Origin: Nymphaea colorata
Taxonomy: Eukaryota > Streptophyta > Magnoliopsida > Nymphaeales > Nymphaeaceae
Assembly (NCBI RefSeq): GCF_008831285.2
Contig: NC_045141.1
Span: 22,970,742-23,034,741 of the forward strand
Direction: 5' to 3'
DNA: 64,000 bases
The notes beneath the pieces are model-generated. The model ran no database searches. It was given only the letters and a program-made list of their open reading frames with translations, and was not told the DNA's origin. Below, in pieces: positions 56,385-64,000 of this stretch. A program made the position numbers and the translations under genes. Every line of letters starts with the position of its first letter. Position 1 is the stretch's first letter.

Positions 56385-57338
56385 TTAAGAGACAACATGA
56401 AGGGGCGTAATACAGGGCTTGTCAGGGGTTGCTTCCACGATCGGCTTAATTCTAGTGCTGTAGTTCTCGTTCTTCACGTCCCAGTGCCTGTTCCACAGCA
56501 TCACGCCGGCGTATTTGCAAGAGCGCTCCGGGATTTCTAGCGCATCCTTCAGCTGCTCCGGCGGGATGTAGCCGCTGCGTCCCGGATAGTCCGGCCGGGT
56601 GGGCAGCCCCAGGTAGAACGACGCGTTCAGCAAAGCCGTCCATGTTTTGACGGAGGAGACGAACGGCTCCTTCTGGCTCGCGTTGTATTTGCAGGTGTGG
56701 TCGTAGAACCGCGGCCACACTTTGTCGAGCAGGCCCTTCTCCAGCGCCCTCCGGAGCGGGCTCCCCGGAATGTAGTCGCACCTCATGGAGGCCGAAAGCA
56801 GAATGTCCTCGTCGTAACCCTTGAGGAACTTGGCCATGGCCTCGATATTGGTTTCCAGTGTCCGAGAGACGTTGTCTCTGAGATAGAAGTCGACGCCATC
56901 GAGCTTGACCCTCCCCAGAGGGCCGTCGACGCCGCTACCGCTGAGGTAGACGCCGTAGACGTAGGTGGCGAGGCTATGGGCTTCGTCGGCGTCGGACAGG
57001 GTGTAGTTCTGGGTCGGCCCTCCCACGCAGAGCAGGACCTTGATGCCCATCCTCTGGCAGTGCTCGATGTCGTGTTGGAGGTGCTTGCACCCGCCGGTGG
57101 CGACGTTGCAGGATGAGCCGAAGTCCTCCCTCGGGGCGGTGCCATTGCCGAAGTTGCTCAGGGCGGCGATGCTCACCACCTTGAAGTTGCGGGTGTTGCA
57201 GGTGTTGTTGAGTGTCGTTAGAGTGGTGTTGCTCTCAGGGAATCCCCAATAGATGCCGATTTCACCACCATGTGTCCGCGCTGCGAGGAAAATCAGGGGG
57301 CAGAAAACAATCAGAAATTGGAACGGAGAAGCCAGCAT
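56385..57338 (-). CDS. G10: secreted GH18 chitinase-like protein, type C, catalytic residues Tyr/Arg
   Basis: 317 aa with a signal peptide of about 24 residues (..AARTHG-GE). It lacks the MASSS start of its neighbours. The barrel opens with GEIGIYWGFPESNTTLTTLN, shared with G11 only. The active strand LDGVDFYLRD (146-155) has Tyr152 for the catalytic Asp and Arg154 for the catalytic Glu, a charge reversal. Tyr212 (WPRFY) and the cysteines equivalent to hevamine's six remain, with additional cysteines at 104, 274 and 309. Many sequons (NTT, NNT, NYT, NVS, NAS) suggest heavy glycosylation. The end of a lost counterpart is visible near 39.69 kb in the first duplicated block. Confidence 0.92.
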   Translation of the reverse strand: MLASPFQFLIVFCPLIFLAARTHGGEIGIYWGFPESNTTLTTLNNTCNTRNFKVVSIAALSNFGNGTAPREDFGSSCNVATGGCKHLQHDIEHCQRMGIKVLLCVGGPTQNYTLSDADEAHSLATYVYGVYLSGSGVDGPLGRVKLDGVDFYLRDNVSRTLETNIEAMAKFLKGYDEDILLSASMRCDYIPGSPLRRALEKGLLDKVWPRFYDHTCKYNASQKEPFVSSVKTWTALLNASFYLGLPTRPDYPGRSGYIPPEQLKDALEIPERSCKYAGVMLWNRHWDVKNENYSTRIKPIVEATPDKPCITPLHVVS

Positions 57339-57421
57339 TTTTCACTATGATAAACATATAGAGTGAGAGAGAGAAAGATCAGGATGCAGAATGGTTTCGG
57401 GAAGTGGGTGGAAGCAAGGGA

Positions 57422-57430
57422 CCTTAAATG
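57422..57430 (-). promoter_or_regulatory. Weak TATA-like element of G10
   Basis: CATTTAAGG on the minus strand, about 84-92 bp before the ATG. It sits where the other copies have TATATAAGG but is poorly matched. Confidence 0.35.
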
Positions 57431-57434
57431 TTGT

Positions 57435-58860
57435 GAAGACACAGATAGCAGATCTGCTCATCTACCATTAAATGCTCAAAGAGTGTCGTTTCTTGGCTTT
57501 AGTTGAGAGACCTTATCCTTCTAATTTAGCTAAGGAAGGTGGACTGTTAATGATCATAATGAGCTTTTTAAACAAATGGATGAAGAAACTTTAGATCCTT
57601 CTAGGATTGCGATTGGTAGATGGCATCAATGTTTTCAAGTGTTTTTGAAGTTGCGGTGCTCTTTCGTGGTTCGATCCACCATAATGAACCTGCCAACCAG
57701 AAAAAAGCGCTGCAACCCACCAGGCCAATAATTAAGGCTTAGAAGAGAATTCATCGTTGACTCTCTTCAGTGGGCAGTTTCCGCAGCCAATCAAGCCTGG
57801 AGACCTGCCGTTCAACCATGTGGGAATTACCATTGGTTGCATTTAGGTCATATAGGGTGGCTTTCACCTAACAATCTTCACAAGCTGAGGAGTGGCAGCT
57901 AAACGTCACAAGCAAACAATACATGGGTAGGTAACTCCAGGGATATAATTAGAGATGCATATTTAAAAATAAATTCAGATAGGATTTCAAAACTTGCACG
58001 AGAAAGTTGCCTAAAATGATGAGATTGAAACAATCATAAGATAACGAATGTTCATCTAAAGCGCCCTCTCGTTTATAGTCGATTCTTCTCAAATTAATCC
58101 CATTCTTCAAACCAAACGGAGAGTCGAATTAATGGGTATTTCGTTTTATAAAATGAAAATTATGTTTTCTTTTTCTTAAAAAAATTCAAGCAAAAGCAAC
58201 GTATTGATTCATGTAACAGGTATATGTACACAGGATTTGCAGTTCGGGCGTTTGAACACTAATCCGTGCTATATAGAACGATGAAGAGTTTGTTCCTAAG
58301 GTCACATTTGATGGACCTCAAATCCATATTGGTTCCAATATCAAATTCTAGTTTCACTCATGTAAGATCTCTGTTCTCCGTCAAGTTCAAGAATCCTAAT
58401 TTATTGGAAACGGGGATAGTCCGACTTCGAAGGTGTTGACAAGATATGCATGCTTGCATATCCTTGCTGTAGTCAATGCATCCAAACAGGAAATCTAAGC
58501 TTTTGAATGAAATCCATGAATCTGAGATCCCGAAATTTATACCTTGGGGTTTTCAAGTTGCCTCAGATATGACAAATCCTAATTATATGGTCTACTCGAA
58601 AGCCATGGGTCCAACTTAGGGGGTGGGTTCACAATCTTGATCCATATCCAATTATTTGGCAACTCCTGTATGATGTCAATTGAGCGCCTATGCTTTATTA
58701 ATTCAATCGCCCATATATTTGAACGGATTTGTATTATCAGAAAAATATTTGATATCTTCTATTTTGCGAGGTACTTATATTGAAACCCCTTTTGTTTTTT
58801 TAGATATCCCTGACAATCAAATCATTCAAGCGGAAGAATCGTTCACTCAGTGAAACAAGT
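57435..58860. other. Spacer between G10 and G11, nothing recognised
   Basis: About 1.4 kb with no ORF above background, no repeat structure I could define and no array upstream block. Confidence 0.5.
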
Positions 58861-58862
58861 CT

Positions 58863-58868
58863 TTTATT
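58863..58868 (-). terminator. Poly(A) signal of G11
   Basis: AATAAA on the minus strand, about 44-49 bp after the stop. Confidence 0.5.
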
Positions 58869-58911
58869 CGATAGTAGCTACTTCAACTTAGTGAAATAAG
58901 CTGAGGTCCCT

Positions 58912-59868
58912 TCAGAGGGAAACATCACGAAGAGAAGGGCAAGGGTTTGCAGAGGTCGCTTTCACGATGGGCAGGATGGTGGTGCTGTAGTTTTCCCTCA
59001 CGTCCCAGTTCCTGTTCCACAGCATGACGCCGGCGTAGTGGCACGACTGCTGCGGGGTTTGGAGCGCATCCTGCAGCTTCTCCGGCACTATGTAGCCGCT
59101 GCGCCCGGAGTAGTCCGGCCGGGTGGGCAGCCCCACGTAGAATGCCGCATCCAACGCTGAGGTCCAGACCCTCACCGCCAACTCGAACGGCTCCGGGTTG
59201 CTGTCGTTGAACAAACAAGGGTGGTCGTAGAATCGCGGCCACACTCTGTCGTACAGACCCATCTGCATGGCCCGGCTGGGCTGGTAGTCGCACTGCAGGG
59301 AGGACGTCAAGATAAGCCCCGCGTCGTAGCTCTTGATGGCCTCTGCAGTGATCTCCAAGTACAGCCGATCGGTGGTGGAAATGCCATCCCTGAGGTAGAA
59401 GTCGACTCCGTCGAGCTTGACCATTCCGAGGGGGCCGTCGACGCCGTAGCCGCTGAGGTAAACGTCGTAGACATGGGCGGCGAGTTGATACGCTTCTTGA
59501 CGGGTGGCAAGAGTGTAGTTGTTCGTCGGCCCTCCTACGGTAAGCAGCACCTTGATGCCCATCTTCTGGCAGTGGGCGATGTCGTACTGCAGGCGCTTGC
59601 ACCCGCCGGAGGCGACGTTGCAGGATGAGCCGAAGTCGGCTCTCGGGACTTGGCCGTCGCCGAAGTTGCTGAGTGCGGCAATGCTCACGGTCTTGAAGTT
59701 GCCGGAGTTGCAGGTGTTGTTGAGATTGGTAAGAGTGGTGTTGCTCTCAGGGAATCCCCAATAGATGCCAATCTCTCCAGCCTTAGCCCAAGCGACGGAT
59801 GCACTCGATAAGCAAAGTATAAGAAGCAAGGGCCAGGATGAACTTGGCAAACAAGAAGAAGAGGCCAT
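58912..59868 (-). CDS. G11: secreted GH18 chitinase-like protein, type C, catalytic residues Tyr/Arg
   Basis: 318 aa from the MASSSC start. The open frame runs 47 codons further upstream, but that ATG lies above the TATA box at 59939-59945. The signal peptide is about residues 1-30 (..SVAWAKA-GE). The barrel opens GEIGIYWGFPESNTTLTNLN as in G10. The catalytic strand LDGVDFYLRD (152-161) has Tyr158 and Arg160 for Asp and Glu, and Tyr214 is kept. The C-terminal segment KATSANPCPSLRDVSL follows the barrel and resembles that of G10. Its upstream DNA, unlike that of G10, holds the array-wide conserved block only about 0.3 kb from the ATG. Confidence 0.93.
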   Translation of the reverse strand: MASSSCLPSSSWPLLLILCLSSASVAWAKAGEIGIYWGFPESNTTLTNLNNTCNSGNFKTVSIAALSNFGDGQVPRADFGSSCNVASGGCKRLQYDIAHCQKMGIKVLLTVGGPTNNYTLATRQEAYQLAAHVYDVYLSGYGVDGPLGMVKLDGVDFYLRDGISTTDRLYLEITAEAIKSYDAGLILTSSLQCDYQPSRAMQMGLYDRVWPRFYDHPCLFNDSNPEPFELAVRVWTSALDAAFYVGLPTRPDYSGRSGYIVPEKLQDALQTPQQSCHYAGVMLWNRNWDVRENYSTTILPIVKATSANPCPSLRDVSL

Positions 59869-59938
59869 CTTGCTCGAGAGGGAGAGAAATTGAAGAGGGA
59901 TGGTGATAAGGTTGTTGAGGGGAACGGAACACAGCTCC

Positions 59939-59945
59939 TTATATA
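59939..59945 (-). promoter_or_regulatory. TATA box of G11
   Basis: TATATAA on the minus strand, 71-77 bp before the chosen ATG, preceded on the mRNA strand by CATT. It rules out the longer reading frame. Confidence 0.8.
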
Positions 59946-60039
59946 AATGAACAGTGCATTGGTCAGCGAAAGTGTTGCAGTACTTTTCTTTCTTGCACGG
60001 TTTTACCATCGACGGAAAATCACCCTCACGGTGAATTCA

Positions 60040-60195
60040 GTGACGACGAAGGGAGGTGGAAAGGACAAGATATCGTGATAGCAAACGCGACAACATGTAC
60101 GTTGAGGAAAACTGGGAGAGCAATAAGAAAAAGCCGCTAATAATTGCGACCCGTCCAAACAACGTAAACGCGGACAATGTGAAGATGTGATGTTC
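60040..60195 (-). promoter_or_regulatory. Conserved upstream block, G11 copy
   Basis: Contains ACCCGTCCAAA and CGGACAATGTGA separated by a few more bases than in the type A units, next to GACAAGATATCGTGAT. It matches the block about 1.1-1.5 kb upstream of G1, G2, G3 and G7, although G11 itself is a diverged subfamily. Confidence 0.45.
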
Positions 60196-61480
60196 CAGCC
60201 GAACGGGGCCCTCCACCTATCGGAAATCATAAATGCGCATTATTTAATCGAATTTTACCGTGTGAATGTATTCGTCACGTTTTTTGAGGGCTTTTTATCT
60301 TACGGATATTTTAGTTCCTGAAACTCGTAAGGGGACTTACCTTTAATTTTGTCACTTTCTTCATTGTGTGTGTGCCGGTGTCGTTAATAACTAAAATACC
60401 CTTAGTTCACTTTTAAAAAAACTTTTTGTAAAAAACAAATTTAAAAATAAAAAAAAAGAAAAAAATTATGGAGGACTTTTTTTTTTATAAATTATCAAAA
60501 CGTCCTACTCTCCACGGTGCACACGGCGCACATAACTTTCTCTCCAAATGAGCTCGACATTTAAATTAGGGTATTATTAATTTAAGATTAAGCTAGGTGC
60601 ATAGGATTTTAGTGCATGTTTGGGAGGTTGGAGAATTTTAGAAAACTTTTTAAATGCCTGTACATTTTAGGCTTTTTACTTTTTTATAACCTTTTTTTTC
60701 TCGTTCTAAAAAACTCCCTTTCTTTACTTAGTTAAGGGTGTTTTAGTCAATTGATGTGTTTCCCACCCCTGCCATGAAAGGCTGCTTTATTTTTAAATGA
60801 GAGTCTTAAAATATTTGCTAAGTTATGCATACGAGTGCCCCTTCAAACAAGAAAAAATGTGAAGAGTGCCCCATTTCAAATTATGCATGGGCCCTCGTCC
60901 CACCTCAATATTTTTATTTTAAATTTATATCTAAATTTTAGAAAATTTTATTTGTCCTATATAAAAATTTTATAAAATAATATTTCACCTCTTGACAAGA
61001 TGAAAAATTTATGTCTCTGCCCTTGCTCTACGCCAAGGAGTATGCTAAACCTAATCTTAAGGTGATAACTCAAGTGCTCATCCAAGTTCTAAAATTGGCA
61101 CTTGTGCCCCTTGTAGTTAAATTTGTAGGAGATGTGGTTTCAGGGCAAGCAGGTGACAACTTCCACCTCCAAAATTAAATGGAAATAAAGAACATATAAT
61201 CGTCTTCAGATTCCGGGAGACCAGAAACTTTAATTTGCTGCATGAAGACAACAAGCCAAATGATATTAGCATAATCAGTACAAGCCAGCGTGCAAGGAAC
61301 TTCTGCAGTTCATTAGGAGAAGAATTTGGTTATGTTAATATACATGGCAAAATAAAATTAGGATATGCTCCCGCAGGCAGTAAGGTCTCATTAGGACGAA
61401 CTGAATAATTTAATTAGTACTACTTAACTAATAATGTACAACATGCATGTCTTTCACATGCATCCTATCTCCAAGGCTTC

Positions 61481-61539
61481 TTCCCATATCACATGCATCC
61501 TCAAGCCAAGCCTTCCCATATCACATGCATCCTCAAGCC
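61481..61539. repeat. Short tandem repeat, period 32, two copies
   Basis: A 27-bp unit beginning TTCCCATATCACATGC occurs at 61481-61507 and 61513-61539 with a 5-bp spacer. Confidence 0.8.
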
Positions 61540-62160
61540 TTGGTGTAGGCAGGTCTAAAAAGTTAGGTTGCTATAGACGAATTATTGTCCTTTACAACAA
61601 CTAAAGGGAATATTTTCGCCGCCCAATTGGAATTGGAACTGGATTGTCAGTCAGAGTAAACAAATCAAGGTTTATGATTGTTGTTTTTCTAAAGGCGCAC
61701 TTATGTGTGCCAAACATACAAAGAAGTCCAAGATAAGAAATTAGAACCCGACTACCCACCGCCCTCTAGTCGGCGAACACGCCTTGAAACCTCAGTTGCT
61801 TTCCGGCCCTTACATGATCAGGAGAAATATCGTAAATTATCTAACGCAACGTTTAAGGGTACGGTATTCAATCGGCTGGTCATTTGACACCTAGGCCGGT
61901 CCCATTAAAAAATTCTCTTCAGTTTACTTGGAAACTCTTTGGGTGTCGTCAAGAGTGGAGGGAGGGGGGCCACCTAGATTCATGGAGGAGTAAACATCAA
62001 ACGATTTTAATAAAAAATTAAAAGAAAATTGATAAGCTGGTGTGGGCAACTGCCCACACCAACCTATATGTGGCTTCGCCATTCGCCATGGCCTCACCCT
62101 GTCCAATGAAAAAAAAAAAATTAATTGTGTCATGTGTTTTTTGAATTTGAATTCAGTTGG

Positions 62161-62280
62161 CCCTACCTGGATTCTGAAGTTGAACTGTCGGCTCACCCTT
62201 AAAAAAAATCATGGCTTCGCCCCTACCTGGATTCTGAGGTTGAACTGTCGGCTCACCCTTAAAAAAAATCATGGCTTCGT
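62161..62280. repeat. 60-bp tandem duplication
   Basis: Two head-to-tail copies (62161-62220 and 62221-62280) starting CCCTACCTGGATTCTGA, nearly identical. They belong to a GGGGCGAAGCCATG-type dispersed plant repeat. Confidence 0.85.
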
Positions 62281-62744
62281 CAATGACACCCTTAGAAACT
62301 TGTTGCACGTCGCTAATAATTTATAACGGTTTCAAATATTGTGGACATTGAAATTTGATGGGCACAAGGTTGACGATCAGGTCAGCCCAATAACTGTGTG
62401 GCCCTAGCTTAGTCCGCTGGCAATGGCTTTGATCCAGCCCGGCTGATTTGAGGTGGGTGGGCCTCAATCAAATTATTATTGGAGTAAGACGTGAATGCAT
62501 GCTGCGTTCTATGGGACATTCTCCCCAGGTTCCAATTTCCAACCCGTGAGAGATTAGACTGCGTTGGTGCGCCACAAGCATTAGATCTTAATTTAATTCG
62601 TTTTTTCCCCATATAAGAATACTAATTATTGTGGACTGTTCCTCGTTCGACCCTTAATTCGAAAGACACCAAAAAATTAAGTCATAAAAGTTCTACGCCA
62701 TTCCAGCGGTCCTTGGAAGAGAGTAAGTAAGCGAGAAGCGGGCC

Positions 62745-62750
62745 TTTATT
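62745..62750 (-). terminator. Poly(A) signal of G12
   Basis: AATAAA on the minus strand, within an overlapping AATAAATAAA, about 150 bp after the stop. Confidence 0.45.
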
Positions 62751-62896
62751 TATTGTTTGCTTATACAGCTAAAGCAAAGAAGCACTTTTCTAGAGGCACA
62801 TCGAGCAATGAGGCCTTAGATGATGTATGGTATTAGGTTTTGGCTCGTCATAGCGCTGTCCTAGTCGCCCACTTCGGAGAGAGCTGTTTTCCGCAG

Positions 62897-63877
62897 TCAT
62901 TTAGGGAGATCAGGTCTTCCTATTACGTAAGAAAGTAGGGAGTTGGATTCTCGAGCGAAAAGCTTGATGTGGTCGCTGTAGTTCCCGTTTAACTGGTCGT
63001 AGTACTTGTTCCACAGCAGTATCCCTCCATATTTTGGTAAATCACTGGCAATGGGAAGCACGTCGGAGGTGAGGTTTTCCGGCGGGATATAACCACCGCT
63101 GGGAGCTGTCTCCGGCGCAGCTGGGAGGCCAAGGAAGAATGTGGGAGTTACAACCTCCGTAGTCCAAATGTTCCAATATTCTTTCAGCCCTTCCACGTTT
63201 GGGTACTGGCAGGGAGAGTTGTCGTAGAACTGCGGCCACACGATGTCAAACAAGCCGGTGCGGATTGCTGAGCCCAGCCAGTAGTCGGGGTAAAAGCACT
63301 GAGGTGCTGCCGTCAACAGGACGGGGTGGTCTTCGGTTGCGTAGTGCTTGAGGTACCTGGCGAAGAGGGGATAGTAAGTTGTGGTGCCGGCGCCCACCAT
63401 GGCGAAATCGATGCCATCGAGCACGGCCGGCCCGAAGGGGCCGACGAACGGGTCCCCAGCGAGGAAGCTCCACCAGAGGTAGTCGGCCACGGTCCAAGCG
63501 TCCTCCGCCGACGTGATGTTGAAGCCGCTGCCTCCTCCACCCAAGGAGAGCAGGAGCTTCACTCCCAGCTCCTTGCAGCGGGCAATCTGAGGGGCCAATT
63601 CAGGGCATGAGGTGGAGCTGGGGCAGTGGTTGGAGAGGTCGAACTGTGGGGTCTTGCCATTCCCAAAGACGTCGAGGAAGGCTATCACAACATAAGAAAA
63701 GATCCCAGTTTCGCAGGTCTCAAGCAGGGACACTTCCTGAATGTGTTTTTCGCTTTCGACATTCTGACCCCAGTAGATGGCAACCTTCCCATCGCCGTTT
63801 GAGTATCCGACGGAGGCAGCAAGAATGCCAATCATGAGGAGCAATTTCATGGAGGCGGAAGGTGGAGAGGAAGCCAT
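62897..63877 (-). CDS. G12: secreted GH18 class III chitinase-like protein, type D, catalytic residues Ala/Val
   Basis: 326 aa from MASSPPSASM; a Met 13 codons upstream (63916) falls at about the expected transcription start and is less likely. The signal peptide is about residues 1-28. This is the most hevamine-like copy: KVAIYWGQN, FGNGKTPQFDL, LLSLGGG, LTAAPQC, WPQFYDNSPCQY, LGLPAAPE and GGYIPPE all match active class III chitinases. Yet the catalytic strand reads LDGIDFAMVG (153-162), so Ala159 and Val161 replace Asp125 and Glu127. Tyr218 and Trp289 are kept. It should bind chitin-like sugar better than the other copies but not cut it (inference). The post-barrel tail (about 308-326, ..SLLSYVIGRPDLPK) may be a vacuolar propeptide. 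Confidence 0.92.
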   Translation of the reverse strand: MASSPPSASMKLLLMIGILAASVGYSNGDGKVAIYWGQNVESEKHIQEVSLLETCETGIFSYVVIAFLDVFGNGKTPQFDLSNHCPSSTSCPELAPQIARCKELGVKLLLSLGGGGSGFNITSAEDAWTVADYLWWSFLAGDPFVGPFGPAVLDGIDFAMVGAGTTTYYPLFARYLKHYATEDHPVLLTAAPQCFYPDYWLGSAIRTGLFDIVWPQFYDNSPCQYPNVEGLKEYWNIWTTEVVTPTFFLGLPAAPETAPSGGYIPPENLTSDVLPIASDLPKYGGILLWNKYYDQLNGNYSDHIKLFARESNSLLSYVIGRPDLPK

Positions 63878-63940
63878 TTTTGCATATACGAGAAAGAGGG
63901 AGAGAGGAATGGGCATGAAATGTGGCAGGTGAAGATGAGA

Positions 63941-63948
63941 TATATATA
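63941..63948 (-). promoter_or_regulatory. TATA box of G12
   Basis: TATATATA on the minus strand, 64-71 bp before the chosen ATG. Confidence 0.75.
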
Positions 63949-64000
63949 GAATCTCATTTTCCTAGTAGGAAAATCAACACATTGTCTGCCTTTTCAAACA

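Larger units (their letters stand above)
60200..62740. other. Spacer between G11 and G12, no gene seen
   Basis: AT-rich. A possible small insertion at about 60.84-61.03 kb (GTGCCCCTTC ... TCTCTGCCCTTG) resembles plant short dispersed repeats. Two short tandem repeats are listed separately. No coding signature on either strand. Confidence 0.5.

Noticed and set aside
744-60009. Calling them xylanase inhibitors (XIP type)
   Set aside because: XIP proteins share the dead GH18 fold, but I see no XIP-specific signature. The fold alone does not support the function.
744-63877. Calling the genes active chitinases
   Set aside because: All lack the catalytic Asp and Glu required by the GH18 mechanism.

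Overview
The window is nuclear DNA from a flowering plant. It has AT-rich intergenic DNA with GC-rich, intronless genes, plant-type TATA and AATAAA signals, secretory signal peptides, a Ty1/copia retrotransposon, L1-type LINE debris and small hAT-like elements. The species cannot be fixed from the sequence alone.

The content is essentially one gene family. A tandem array of glycoside hydrolase 18 (GH18, class III chitinase/hevamine-fold) genes lies entirely on the minus strand. Eleven copies have intact reading frames (G1-G3 and G5-G12), one is a pseudogene (G4), one unit has lost its gene (about 10.83-11.03 kb), and a fourteenth survives only as the last few codons (about 39.69 kb). Every readable copy keeps the fold signatures: secretion signal, six hevamine-type cysteines, the LDG(V/I)DF strand and the LW(N)(R/K) strand. 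No copy keeps the catalytic Asp and Glu of DxxDxDxE. Four subfamilies replace them differently: type A has Tyr/Asn (G1, G2, G3, psi-G4, G5, G7, G8), type B has Trp/Asn plus an acidic/His tail (G6, G9), type C has Tyr/Arg (G10, G11), and type D has Ala/Val (G12, closest to ordinary hevamine-like chitinases). The array therefore looks like an expanded family of secreted GH18 pseudoenzymes. Lectin, inhibitor, storage or decoy roles are known for other dead GH18 proteins (concanavalin B, narbonin, XIP-type inhibitors, tamarind chitinase-like lectin), but the role here is unknown.

Layout from left to right: G1 (0.74-1.71 kb), G2 (6.58-7.54), a gene-less unit with a minus-strand LINE remnant (10.7-14.9), G3 (15.69-16.67), psi-G4 split by a young Copia element (21.35-27.14), a roughly 2.6 kb foreign insert with a PPR-like fragment (27.55-30.13), G5 (30.72-31.70), G6 (37.25-38.26), a deleted plus-strand LINE carrying a hAT-like MITE (39.7-41.2), other small elements (42.4-43.0), G7 (44.20-45.17), G8 (49.28-50.25), G9 (54.26-55.27), G10 (56.39-57.34), G11 (58.91-59.87) and G12 (62.90-63.88). 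G5-G6 and G8-G9 are copies of one two-gene block. A U2 snRNA-like fragment (about 51.63 kb) sits in only one of the two blocks.

The genes do not form a pathway. They are parallel copies that share a core promoter (TATA-like box about 65-80 bp before the ATG followed by a C-rich leader), a conserved upstream block, and for most type A copies a 3' stem-loop next to the poly(A) signal. Similar expression of the copies is likely but is an inference.
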